64,000 nucleotides of DNA from Conus ventricosus (taxonomy: Eukaryota > Mollusca > Gastropoda > Neogastropoda > Conidae). Positions 12,961 through 25,500 of this stretch are shown here, in pieces. Position 1 is the first letter of the stretch, and each line of letters opens with the position of its first letter. Under the pieces are notes generated by a model. It was not told the origin of the DNA and did not search any database. It worked only from the letters and a program-made list of their open reading frames with translations. The position numbers and the translations under genes are program-made. The stretch is taken from positions 45,222,021 to 45,286,020 of the forward strand of contig CM031595.1 in assembly GCA_018398815.1 (NCBI GenBank), written 5' to 3'.

Positions 12961-13590
12961 AAACTTGAAAATTAAGTCTTGATTTTCATTGAAGTATCAT
13001 GTCATGTGTCTCGCAGTGAGAGACTGTTGTTTGAAATATCCTGTAGTCTCTTTATATTCAAGCACAGAATTTTGTTTTGTATTCATTAGTTTAACTGTTT
13101 TAGCATGTTAATATTCTTTTATTAACTCACAGCCTGACAGACTTTGTATAATGAAAGGGCATATATTTGATTACTGGATGAAAAGCATGTGAATGTTGAA
13201 AACAAGGACAAAAACAAAACAAAAAATCATGTGCATGGCCAATTTTCGTAATAGCATCATTCTTCCTTTAAAAGATTTTTTAAGGGGACAAAAAGCCAGA
13301 ACAGAATACATTGAGTAACTGAAATGATTGCAACTTTAAATTTATGATCTGAAAATTTTTTTGACTGTTTGCATAACATTCAAAACTTAACATTTGATTA
13401 AACAGATGATTGAATTGAGTATTCCATAATTCCAAAAATTGAAATGATTTTTTTCATCAAAGAGATGATTTTTTTTTTAAATGTAGTACAGATTACAAGT
13501 GATACTTATTCCTGTACTTGTTCCTGCTCAGATATTTTGTCCTGTCGATGGATTTCTTTAACTTTCATTCTAACAAAAAGTCCACAGGTC

Positions 13591-13592
13591 GC

Positions 13593-13663
<71 letters not shown>

Positions 13664-13676
13664 CGCATGCACACAG

Positions 13677-13743
<67 letters not shown>

Positions 13744-13780
13744 GCTCTCTGACACACACACACACACACACACATACACA
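13591..13780 (+). repeat. Compound (CA)n-(CT)n-(CA)n microsatellite
   Basis: CA array to 13661, CT array 13679-13750, then CA array 13752-13780. All open frames across it are Thr-His, Ser-Leu or Val-Cys artefacts. Confidence 0.97.
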
Positions 13781-14065
13781 GAGGCTATTTGTCTTATTTT
13801 TATCAACATTCCTGTCGGTGCTCTCGAAACTTTGAATACATTCCCAAACCTAAATGTACCACAATTTCTGAGTCTTTTGACAGCGTACATTCTACTTCAT
13901 TTATTCTGATCAGTTGGACAGGCTCTTTTGCTGTTCTTTGTTCAAAACAAAATGAAACAAAGAGAAGACATACAGTTGTCATACCTGTATCTATATATTC
14001 TTAAGTGTTTTTCTCCAGATGATATTCAATTAGAATGTAGTTATTTTAAGGATACATGTGCTTGT

Positions 14066-14069
<4 letters not shown>

Positions 14070-14132
<63 letters not shown>
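14070..14132 (+). repeat. (CT)n microsatellite
   Basis: About 63 nt of CT on the + strand. Confidence 0.97.
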
Positions 14133-14137
<5 letters not shown>

Positions 14138-14969
14138 CTCCTATTCACTAAGACATTTGCCTGATAGGATTGCTATGAATTACAGCTGTCAATAATGTGA
14201 ATTTTCTCGTTGAAGTTTAGACAGTAAAAGATGATTACTTCTGTTGCTGTCTTTGTTTTATTTCAATTTCTTTCTTTTTCCCCTGTTTTTGAAATTTTCT
14301 TTGTTTCAATTCAATTTCTTTCTCTTTCTCCGCTTTTTAAAATTTTCTTTTTTTTCTTAAAAACATGTTCAACAGTGTTGATTGTATAGTAAATAAGGAA
14401 GTCTTTCTGTCTCTTATATGTGTGTTGCCCTAGTGAAATTCTATATGATTTTTCTGAGTGAAAAAGATGCAGAGTTTTTTTTTTTGTTTTGTTTTGTTTT
14501 TCTACAGTTATATTTCAACCAGGAAGAAAATGGTTTTTTTTTTGTGTATACAATTATCTGAATTTAAATGTAATTTTATTATAATGAAGATGATATCTCT
14601 CTAATTTGTTATGAAAAAGAATTTATTCGTAACATGTAATATTTCATCTGTACCTACTCAGACTTCAAGCAATGGCATATGTGCTAACATTAAAGTTTGT
14701 ACAGATTTTGTAGTGTAGTAGTAGTAGGTATGTACGCATTATTGGGAGGAACAATGTGGAAGATTAATCTTTTAGTATTAGTTGGGTTTTTTTTTAAACA
14801 TTATTAGGAAGTGGTGTGATATCATATGGTGTTACAATATTTAGATCTGTAGGGTTTTTCATTTTACCTAGGCTTTCTCAACATTATTCCTCTCAAAAAA
14901 TTAATGTTGTTGCATGCCTGTAAAACAGGAAAGAGAGGACATTGTATTGCTATTTCTAGTACAGTAAAG

Positions 14970-15354
<385 letters not shown>

Positions 15355-15978
15355 TTACAGCAATCGGTCAGCCTAATTGTCATTGGTTTCATTTTTCTGT
15401 GGCATCTCATTTAGCCAGAGGACGTGGTTGTCATGGCTTTTGTTGCCGACAGAATCTGTTTGGCTTGTTTGTGAAGGTCCACCATGAAGTGAATAGCAAA
15501 TCACCTTTGGTCAGAAAAGAACAGCAAGAGTCAGATGGTGACCATACTCAAAGTTGAGATTTGGACTGATGTTGTTCCGACTGTAACTCTTCCTTGTAAT
15601 TCATACAGTACGTAAAGCCACAAATTCTGTGCAGTGACTGCATGTCTGAAAATCTCTTTTAAGATATTTACATGACAAGTCTGAGGACATGTTAAAAGTT
15701 GCCTTTTTTTTTTTTTAATTTTCAAAACAGTTTTGGAAAGAGATTATTTTCTTCAACAGACTGTAGCTCTGGTATGGTTTCTTGGAAGTGAAGATGGTTT
15801 ATAGTGTTGGAAGTAGAACAGAGATTGTGGGAAAGAAACTAACAATCACCAAACAGAGACGAGTCTCACTGCATGGTGGACGATCACATTTACTTAGAGT
15901 GTGTGTCACCACAGGTTGTGTAGCTTTTGCTTTGTTTGACCTTGTTTTTTGCACTTGTGAATTCTTTTGTTTTGCTAG

Positions 15979-16116
15979 CAGTAGCAGCAGATGGCCAACA
16001 AGCCCCCGATGCTGACCGGCCCGTTATTACTATCACGGAGGACCTCAGTACCCCTCCGGATGAAGACGAGGATGTGCCCTCATACTTTGGCATCAAATAT
16101 GAGGCCTCCTCGGAAG
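15979..16116 (+). CDS. Giant ankyrin-like gene, exon 4: cassette with tandem acceptors (42-46 codons)
   Basis: The donor is CTCGGAAG before GTTAGA. The acceptor is a series of five AGs at 3-nt spacing (TAG, CAG, TAG, CAG, CAG, ending at 15978, 15981, 15984, 15987 and 15990) after a good pyrimidine tract (TTCTTTTGTTTTGCTAG). All five keep phase 1. The first AG adds A-V-A-A before the invariant D-G-Q-Q-A-P-D; the last gives a 126-nt exon. The core reads ADRPVITITEDLS, TPPDEDEDVPSY, then FGIKYEASSE, which is acidic and lacks a recognised domain. I give the start after the first AG because that one is usually chosen, but the real start could be any of the five. Confidence 0.75.
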
Positions 16117-17495
16117 GTTAGACCCCTGGCCAGATCGAGCCAGTGTATGGTGTCTGGTTGAATGTCTGGTTGATGCTAGTGTACGTCCAGTCCCAAAAGA
16201 AAATGGCATGCGCCAGTGCTGCACGCGCGTATAGTTAATTAGTGGTTTAGGGGCTTCCTTTTCGCATTTCCTTTTTCTTCCTCTTTTTTTTCCCCCCTCA
16301 AAGAGGTTATGTATAGGTTATGAATGAACTAGGTTATTTTCGCCATAGTGGAACAAAAAAGATATCTTTTGACTTTCGCTTCTTTGCTTCTTGATGCCCT
16401 GTTTTCTTTTCTTCCTAATCCTTTTTCTTTTTCTTTTTTTTTTCTTTGCTTTCATGGTAATGAAAAATATGTGAACAAATGCACTTGTTCCTTGCTTTTT
16501 AAATGCACATGTAATGCTTAAGGCATTTTCTGTTTTTAAGTTGTTTGTATTGCTTTTTTTTCCCTTCTTTTCTTGCATTTAAGCCTTAAGTATTGGTCAT
16601 GAATGTTGTTTTTTTTTTGCTAAAGCAAATGTCTCACTGTACTTTATGATCTCTCCTTATCTCCTCTCACACCACCACCCCCCCCCCCCCCCTTCTTTTT
16701 TTTCTAAAATGGTATCACTGTAAGTCTCTACTGTTTATGACTTACTTTCTGACAAATATAAAGTGTGGTCCATGTTCTTCCTCTGGTCCTTTCTCCCTGC
16801 ATCTCAGTCTCTTTCTCCTTCTCTCTCTCCTTCGCCCTCTTTTTCTCTCTCTCTCCACCCCCCCCCCCCCCCACCCCCCTCCTTATTTCCATTTCCTTTC
16901 TTCCTGTTCTTTCCATCTTTCTTTCACAAATGTGTTCATGTCCGTCTTGTGTCTATGTCCTCCTTCTTGTCTCCTTCCTTTTCCTTCTGTATACCACCCT
17001 TTCTTTCTTTGCAAAAAACAACTTTTCTTGAATGCAGTTTTCATCATTACATTCTGTTTTGTTTCATCTACTGTCACTGGATCATGAACTGCTTGATTTG
17101 ATTTCACGTCTTCCCCTTCTCCCCCCCCGCCCCTCTCTCTCTCATTCTCTCGCTTCCACTGTTTTTCCCTCCTCTCTCTTATACATATTATCATATTCAT
17201 CATGTAATTGTCCATACAGCCCTCTACCATTCCTCCCTCTCCTCACTTTGTATATCTTCTCTTTTTTTGTGTGTGTGGTGAAGGATCTTAAACGGAAATT
17301 TGTTGGTGTGTAGACAAAAGGGTCATCTTTTTGTTTGGTTCTCATTGAAACATTGCAGAATGTACACACCATTCTGTTTTATAGCTTCTGTCAATGATTA
17401 TCATAATTGTCTGCTCATATACATATAGTGCTATGTTCTGGGTTCTTTTGATTTTACCCTGTCTCTCCGTCTCATGTGTTGCTTCGTCTCCCTCC

Positions 17496-17558
<63 letters not shown>

Positions 17559-17690
17559 GTTTTCTTTTTGATGTTATGGGGTGAGAGCTGCTGTTGTTGT
17601 TTTCTTAAATATGATCATTATTGCAATACTGTAATGCTGGTTCTTCTGCCCGTGTGTATGTGACTAAAGTTGGAATTGATTTCCTTGCAG
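16117..17690 (+). other. Intron, about 1.6 kb, pyrimidine-rich
   Basis: Long T/C-rich stretches, poly-C tracts near 16678-16692 and 16859-16873, and a CT array at 17500-17554. No exon seen. Confidence 0.7.
17500..17554 (+). repeat. (CT)n microsatellite upstream of a microexon
   Basis: About 55 nt of CT on the sense strand, ending 136 nt before the 33-nt exon at 17691. CUCUCU runs are known binding sites for PTB-type splicing repressors; a regulatory role here is inference. Confidence 0.95.
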
Positions 17691-17723
17691 TGATACATGA
17701 AATGTCAGAGGAGTTTGGAGAAG
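17691..17723 (+). CDS. Giant ankyrin-like gene, exon 5: 33-nt microexon
   Basis: Acceptor GATTTCCTTGCAG before TGATACATG, donor TGGAGAAG before GTAGTT. It is exactly 33 nt, phase 1 to 1, reading V-I-H-E-M-S-E-E-F-G-E. It is too short for an ORF scan; the case rests on strong borders, correct phase at both ends, no stop, and the same GAA-G ending as its neighbours. Short in-frame exons of this size are typical of neuron-specific splicing in animals. Confidence 0.65.
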
Positions 17724-18393
17724 GTAGTTCATGGTTCCTGCTTTAAATGTTGTGCTTTCTGTGGCACCACCAGATTCACTGAGTCGTCCAGTGTTGTTTC
17801 GATTGTCTTTTTTTTTTCCAGTGGATTTCTACGTGTCACCATGTATATATGATGTACTCCAGGATGTTTTCATTTCAGCTGTCATTTGATGTTTTGATGT
17901 GTTTATTTGGGTGTTTTAGACTGTTCAGTTTCAGTTTTTAGTGTGCTCTTTGGGTATGTAAGTGAAAAGTTTATTTACTGGACCCCATGCACTTTATTTC
18001 ACTGTTTGTTGTATTTGTGAATCCACAAATGGTTTGCAGGCACACATATGATGTATCTGAAATTTCTTTTTTCTGGGAGGCACTTTTCATTTGTAAGATG
18101 ATTAGCATACGATTGATGTCTTTCTATTGTTTTTGCTTGTGTTATTGTATTGCGTGCAGGTTGCTTTGCTCTCCCTTTTTTTTCACCAAGTACTGTGCTT
18201 CATGCTTGGAAACAGCTGAAGAATAATTAAAAGATGGGGTGTGATGGGTTTGGTGAACCATTCAGATGAATTAGCTGGCCACGTAATAATGCATTTTTAG
18301 ATGTTTTTCTGATGCTTTACAATATGTTTGGTATACAGTTCTTTGTGTAGATGGGTCTTGAATCTGTGACCCAGCCCTCTTGAGACCAACCTC

Positions 18394-18516
<123 letters not shown>

Positions 18517-19734
18517 GTTCCTCCACCTTCCCCCCTTTACTCTACCAATTTCCCCCAGGTCTTTCATCATTTTAAGGGATACAGATGTATAGGGTTTCCA
18601 TAAATTCTCTAACATGTAGAGTAAGTTTAAACTCAAGATTGTAATTGAGCATGAACTAGAAAACACAATATATATGCCTGGGAGTTGGAACAAAGACAAC
18701 TGCATTGTGTTTCTTTCTCAAAAAAAAAAAAAGAAGAAAAAATTATGAGCAGTCTTTGTTGACATGATGTATGAAATCACATTGCATGCTCATATGTATG
18801 TGTGTTTGAGAGAGAGAGAGAGTCTGTGTGAATATGCAGTGGAGTACAAGTGTGCTTTTTAAACACTACTGGTAGTCTGACACTTTTTGAAGCGGTTGAG
18901 CCTTGAGCAAGTACTTTTTTTTTCACTAGTCCATTTTCTTCCCCATATTCAGTATACACATTATCATTATTCCCATAACTATTAGGTGAAAAGCATACCG
19001 TGACAACATCATTGCTGCTGTCATCGGAGTGTTTATCACAGCATTGCAGCAACAGTTGACTGTATGGTGGTGAAATCCTCTCTCTCCATGTGTCCTGGAG
19101 CTTGCTGGATACTTTTGTGTTTCCATAACCTACAGAAAGTTGACATGGATGATAAAATCTCACACATTCATATCTGATCTGCAAGCATGTTTACATCAGA
19201 TTTGTTTACCCACACGATTTTGCTGTATTTTGTACATGTGTTGGACAAAAATCCAATGAATATGACAAATTCATTGAACTGCATCCAAAAAGTAGGTCTA
19301 GGGATAAAGTTCTTAGTTTTAATTGCACCTGCAAGGATTAGCCGTAGTGAGGCTTCGACCAAAGAGCAATGACACTTGCTTACTTGCAAAATCACCTCAG
19401 GATGTTTCTGCTTGTTCAACAGCATGCCCTGAAACATGGAAAAACATCAGCAAGAGAGCAAGAATTTGTACCAAAGCATGCTTATTGAATAGGTTTGAAA
19501 ATTATTTGTGTCAGAAAGAACCTATTTTTTAATAGTTAATGCAAGATCAGGTGATAAGCACTGAAAAGAAGCCTTTGCAGTATGAAGGCAGGCAAAAACA
19601 AATGCTCCCCCTTACAAACCCGTTGCCCCACCTCTGCTTTCACGAAGACTTGAAATTTTGAACAGACTAATATATTTATTTTTGTTGAAAAGTGCACCAA
19701 GAGCAGTTTTAGGGTAAACAGGTCTGATACATGA

Positions 19735-19862
19735 AGGAGAGTCAGCCATGGGAGATTGAGGAAAATCCAACTCCAAATGTCACCCACCAGCTGCTGCCAG
19801 GGCTCGAACCCATGACCCTCAAATTGAGAAGCAAGTGTGCTGCCACTACTACCCCCAGTCAA
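19735..19862 (-). mobile_element. tRNA-derived SINE head
   Basis: On the - strand the sequence runs GGGGGTAGTAGTGGCAGCAC, then about 25 nt, then GGGTTCGAGCCC at 19811-19800, a near-perfect Pol III B box at tRNA-like spacing from an A-box-like start. It continues with a non-tRNA body. No acceptor-stem pairing was found, so it is a SINE rather than a tRNA gene. Confidence 0.6.
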
Positions 19863-20225
19863 CATTATGATACTGGAATGTTATTTTATCACTGTCAGTG
19901 TTGATAGGTATAGTTCAGGACTATATCACTGTTCATAGGTTTAGTTCAGGGCTTGTTGATGCCTATCATTTTTGACTCTTCAACGAATGGGTTTTTTAGC
20001 CGCTTCTTTGCAGTTCCCCTGGGTGCGGACTGGGTTTTCATAGTTTGTTGTTTTAGAGAGTAGTTATGCTGCTTTTTGTTTTGATTGACTTAAAGTAAAG
20101 AGCACATCAATTTGCTTCGAAAATAGTACTGATGTGAAATTACTTTCCATGTCCTGTTTTAGATTTCTTGCTTTTTAGATTTAATGGATATCAAACATCC
20201 TTCTGTTTTTAAAAGGCTTCTTTAA

Positions 20226-20226
<1 letters not shown>

Positions 20227-20270
<44 letters not shown>
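20227..20270 (+). repeat. (TG)n microsatellite
   Basis: About 44 nt TG array followed by looser TGCATG repeats. Confidence 0.96.
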
Positions 20271-20274
<4 letters not shown>

Positions 20275-22432
20275 TGCATGTGCATGTATGCGTGGCTATA
20301 TATAATGTAATGATAACTGTTTCTATTTTGCGTGGAAAAAGGACAAAGTATAATTTGGAAAATAAAAGAATAATGTAATGACTATTTCTTTCTGTTTTGA
20401 AACTCTTCGATTATCATTTCTCCTATTTTTGTGATTTTGTACACCCAGTGAAACAATGTTTTCCCCTTTTCCCCAGTGAAATGAGTTTTGCTACTGTACG
20501 CAGTGTTCAGTTCCAACATTTTCGTGCAAAGTGTAGGTCGTGGATCATTCCTTTGTGCCTTTTTGCCGCACTTGCCTCAGTTGACGGTCACTTTGCATGA
20601 TGATATCGTGATGCTGGTGTGCAACAGGCATGGTAAATATGGCACTGCTTTTTTTTTTTTTTTTAATCCTTTCTTTTGTCAGTTTTGTTCTTCAGTTCCT
20701 GCCAGTTTGTATGTTGTTGTTTTATTGCACTGTTTGGTGTTTGTAGAATTCAAACGTAATGGCAGCAATAAGATTGATTCAGTGGAAGGACAAGTAGAGT
20801 TCAAGACATGCAGGTATATGTAATATAGTCTTGAATACCAGTATGTATGCGTGTTAATGCACATAAACTCCTGCTCCAGCACACATGTAGATATGCACAC
20901 TGGCACACGCGTGCATGCAGGCTCGCACACATGCATGCAGGTACGTATGCACATGCCGGCACACACATGCACACACAAGCACACACACACACACACACAT
21001 GCACACGCACATGTATGTACACGCAGGCACAGAGGCTTGAAAGCATGCGGTTATGTTCACACCCAGTAGAGACGTAAGTACATACACATCACAGGATGAT
21101 AGCATTTTTTTTCGGTGTGGTCAGTTAGCTCAATGCTTTTCAAATGGGACAACATTGTCAAGAAACAACAGAAAAGAAAGCTGAGGATAGAAACTCCCTC
21201 ACTCTGCCTTCCTGCTCAGGCAGTTATTGTTGTCAATGGAGAGCTTTGTACAAGGTGTACAAGATGTGCTGGATCGAAACAGGCTGTCAAGATTATCATG
21301 AAATAATTTGGCAATAGTGTACCGTCTCCTTTTGTGAATTGCCTCGTATGTCAAAGAAAAAAGAAAAGAAAAGAAAAGAAAAAACCTTGACATTGCTTGC
21401 GTCCTGTGTACTGCTGAAGGGCCTGAGCATGGCTTCGTATTAGGGAGGGAAATTGAGCAGTGTGATAATTATGCTGCTGATAATTGAAGGTGAGGAAGCA
21501 AGACAATACAAAAAAAAAAAAGAGACAGAAAAAAGTGACTGTATTTTGTTTAAGTTGCAGATATTAGTCTGTTAGTTTCAAATTTCTGATTTCAAATTTC
21601 TTGTAGGCAGTTTTCACTTGTTTTAGCAAATGATGATGAATTATGCGGAATTTTTTTTTAAAAAGTATTTGAAAAAGAAAATAGTAATGAGTTACTTGTT
21701 CCACTGAACTTGCATGCTGCGGTAAGAAAGATAAGCCTTGTAATAAGGATAATGGTTTTTGTGTTGTGTATGAAATACCATATGTATGTTGTTTGTGTAC
21801 TTTACACCCCTTCTTCTCCCAAACACTCTGTCTCTCTCCTTCTGTCTCTCCTTCTCTCGCTCGCTCTCTCTCTCTCTCTCTCTCTTTCTTTCACTGTGTT
21901 TATCCCTCTTTGGATAATGTGTTGTATGCCAGTAACTGTAAATGTCATAAACTGATCTACCCTTTGGGGTTTTTTGGGGGGAAGAGGGTGAAGGTGGTGG
22001 GGGGGGGGGGGGGGGGGGGAAGATGGGTACCTACAAAATATGAGTTTGTGTTCTGATTCTTAATATCATAGTATACAATATCTGAATATGTCTTTCATTG
22101 AAACTATGTTAAACTGAGACAACATTAAAATATCTATTAATTGAATGTAAATATACACTGGTATACAAAAAAGTATAGCCAGTTTACAAGCAGTTGTAAT
22201 GTTTTGATGGAATGAAAACAAGAAATTTATTGAAGGCTGTGAAAATAATCTTAAAAGTTTACATGGACAGTGTGGTTAAATTTTTTAAATCTATGCATAC
22301 TTTTTTTATTTTTCAACAAAAACAAGCAATTTCTTTTACATGTATGGATATATGGTTTGATGTTGTGTCCTTGTGTATATTTGATTCTCTGTATATTTGA
22401 TTGTGACCTGTAGTTGCTAGATCATAATAGCC

Positions 22433-22501
22433 TACTAACACTGTGGCCCTCTCCCTCTCTCAATGCCTCCCTTTGGAATGGCTGTGGGCTGGTCACGGCA
22501 G
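22433..22501 (+). promoter_or_regulatory. 3' splice site of giant exon 6 with TACTAAC branch point
   Basis: TACTAAC (22433-22439), a perfect branch-point consensus, is followed by a CT-rich tract and then no AG at all until CACGGCAG at 22494-22501. This fixes the start of exon 6 even though a frame is open further upstream. Confidence 0.7.
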
Positions 22502-25500
22502 AAGACCAACAAGGGAAAGAGGCGACAGCAGCAGCAGCCACTGAGGTCACAGAACCAGAGCTCACCTCAGAAACTGAGCCTGTAGAGCAAGAACCTGGCT
22601 TGTCTTTCTCCGAAGACCAGAGACGGAGAACAGCCAGGGATGCTGAAGCAGAACAGGTTCCATCCCAAACAGACGACACACAGCAACCGATCAGTGAACA
22701 TGTCACCCAAGTTGTCCAGAGAACAACATTTGGAGATGAGTATCGCAAAACTGAGATCGAAATCACTGAGAAAGAAACTGTCCTCACGGAAAGATTGGTC
22801 CAGAAAGAAGAACATTTTGTGGCTGCTCATGAGGAACCAGCAGAACCAGAAACTGAAACAGTTTCTAAGAAGGTTACACACTTTCAAGAATATCAAGTGG
22901 CAGAAGAACCTTCAGAAGCTGTCAAGCAGATTGAGGTACTGGAAGAAAAAATTGGATCATCAGCAGCAGTGATATCCACAGCGGCAGTGTGCGTTGTACC
23001 TGAAGAGGAGGATGTGGAAGAAACAGTTGAATCTACACAAGTTCCTGAAACTAAGGCCGCTGTTTGTCTTGTGCCTGAAGACGAGGAGGAGGCTGCTGAG
23101 GAACCCATCAAACCAGAAGAGGCTGCTCCTTCTTCTCAAGCTGATGTTCGCCTGATCTCAGCAGAGGAAGAAAAAACAGCGCAGATTTCAGCAACACCTG
23201 TTGTTGAGGTGGGGACATGTCTTGTCTCTGAGGATGAACAGATTGTGGAAGAAAAGGTGAAAATTTCACAAGCACCCATTTCTGAAATAGGAGTATGTCT
23301 TGTTCCAGAAGATGAAGAAGCTGGGGAAGAAACGGTGGAAATTTCACATGCTCCTGTGTCAGAGGCTGAGATATGTCTTGTTCCTGGAGAAGAAGAGGCT
23401 GAGGAAGAAACTGTGGACATTACACAAGCTTCTGCGTCTGAGGCAAAAGTGTGTCTTGTACCTGAAGAAGAAGTTGAAGAAGAAACTGTCGAAATTTCAA
23501 CAGCTCCTGTGTCAAAGGCAGGAGTATGTCTTGTTCCTGAAGAAGAAGTTGAAGAAGAAACAGTGGAAATTTCAAAAGCCCCTGTATCAAAGGCAGGAGT
23601 TTGTCTTGTTCCAAAAGAGGAAGAAGTTGAGGAAGAAACAGTGGAAATATCAGAAGTCCCTGTCTCTGAGGCAGGAACATGTCTCGTACCTGAAGAAGAG
23701 GAGATCAAAGAAGAAAAGGTTAACATTTCACAAGCCCCTGTGTCTGAGGCAGAAGTGTGTCTGGTCCCTGAGGAGGAGGAGGTTAAGGAAGAAGCTGTGG
23801 AAATTTCACAAGCTCCTGTTTTTGAAACAGGAACCTGTCTTGTTCCAGAAGAAAAAGAAATCAAGGAAGATACAGTAGAAATTTCACAGGCTCCTCTGTT
23901 TAAAGCTGGAATATGTGTTGTTCCTGATGAGGAAGAACTTGTTGAGGAAACAGTAGAAAGTTCGCAAGCTCCTGTTTCTGAGGAAGGAACATGTCTTGTA
24001 GTTGAAGAAAGGGACATCAAAGAAAAAACAGTGGAAATTTCCCAGGCTCCTCTGTTTAAGGCAGGGATATGCCTTGTTTCTGATGAGGAAGAAACTGTGG
24101 AGGAAATAGTGGATAGTTCACAAGCTCCTGTTTCTGAGGCAGGGACATGTTTTATGCCTGAAGAAGAGATCAAAGAAGAAACGGTGGAAATTTCACAAGC
24201 TCCTCTCTCTGAGGCAGATGTCTGTGTTGTGCCCCAAGAAGAAGAGACCGAAGAGAAAGCTGTGGAAATTTCACAACCTCATGTTTCTGAGGCAGGACCA
24301 TGCATCATCCCTCAGGATGAAGACAGTGTTGAAGAAACAGTGGAAGTTTCGCAAGCTCCTCTGTCCGAGGCTGGAACATGTCTTGTTCCTGAAGAAGAGG
24401 AGGTTGAGGAAGAAAGTGTTCAACCTCAGCATACCTTTGTTCATGAGACTACTACAAGTCTTGTCCCAGAAGTGGAAGTCCAAGAGGAGACAGTCGAAAT
24501 CAAGGAAGCACCATCCATCCCTGAACCCACTGTGCATGCATTGTCAGGAGCTGAATACACAGAGGAAACTGAGAGTGCTGACATTTCTAAATACCTGCCA
24601 AGACAAGATATTGAACCAGAAGAGGAGGATGAAGACTGGGAAATACTGGACAAAGAGGACTTGACAGAGGAAGAGCAAATGGCTGCCATGAGTGAAACAC
24701 TCATGCATGTGTCTGATTCAGAAGACATACAAGAGCATGCAGAAGATAAATCCAGACCTCGAGAAACCTCACCACTTGCTGTAACTGAAAGGCAGTTGTA
24801 TGATCAAGCAGAAGCCCAGTATGATTCAGAAGTCAGTGACAGTTACCATTATGAGCAGATAATAGTTCAAGACGTGAGCAGAAGAGCAGAACTTGAGACA
24901 ACAGAGCTAGTAACAGAACAAGCAGAAATTGGTGCGGCTCGGTTGCCAGAGGAAATTGCTGTCAAAGAAGCTGAAGAAGCTTCAGAACAGTTACCACCTG
25001 CTGTACCAGTGTCCAAACCTTCAGCAGTTGAAACAACAGAGGTGTTAAAAGACACAGAGGAAGAAGAAGAAAAACCAGAACATGAAACAGAACAGATTGT
25101 CCAAGAAGATCTGGAAGTTGAGGAGGTTGAAGTAAGATTAGCTGCCTCCAAACCATCAGAAGTCAGCTTAGACCTGTCTGAAGTTGTGGACATCTGTGAC
25201 GACACAGATAAGACATATGAAAACAAAATAGATGAGGTCATCATGTTTGAAGCGCGTGAAGAGATGGAAGGAGAAGCTCTTGAAGTCTGTGTTATGAGAC
25301 AGTCCCCTGAGACAGACAAAGAAGGGACCTTCAAACCTGACACACTTTTCCATGAGTCAGTCTCACAAGGGGCACCAGAAACGGTCCATGATGTTCAGTT
25401 CAAAGGAGAACTATATGAACAGATAGGCACAGAGGAGGACACATTCAAAGAAATCCCTGACCAAACACAGAAAGGAGAAATTCAAACAGAAGATCAACTA

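Noticed and set aside
13444..14164. Ser-Leu, Thr-His, Val-Cys and Arg-Glu open frames
   Set aside because: They are translations of CA and CT microsatellites, here and in all similar stretches of the window.
20464..20507. Possible exon after TTTTCCCCAG at about 20476
   Set aside because: In phase 1 it reads GTG AAA TGA, an immediate stop.
21228..21262. Possible exon between CCTGCTCAG and GTGTAC
   Set aside because: It would start in phase 1 but end in phase 0 and put the next exon out of frame.
21999..22020. Poly-G tract as a G-quadruplex or regulatory element (also 1798-1818, 53046, 53569)
   Set aside because: Simple homopolymer runs in introns, with length probably unreliable in this assembly; no further support.
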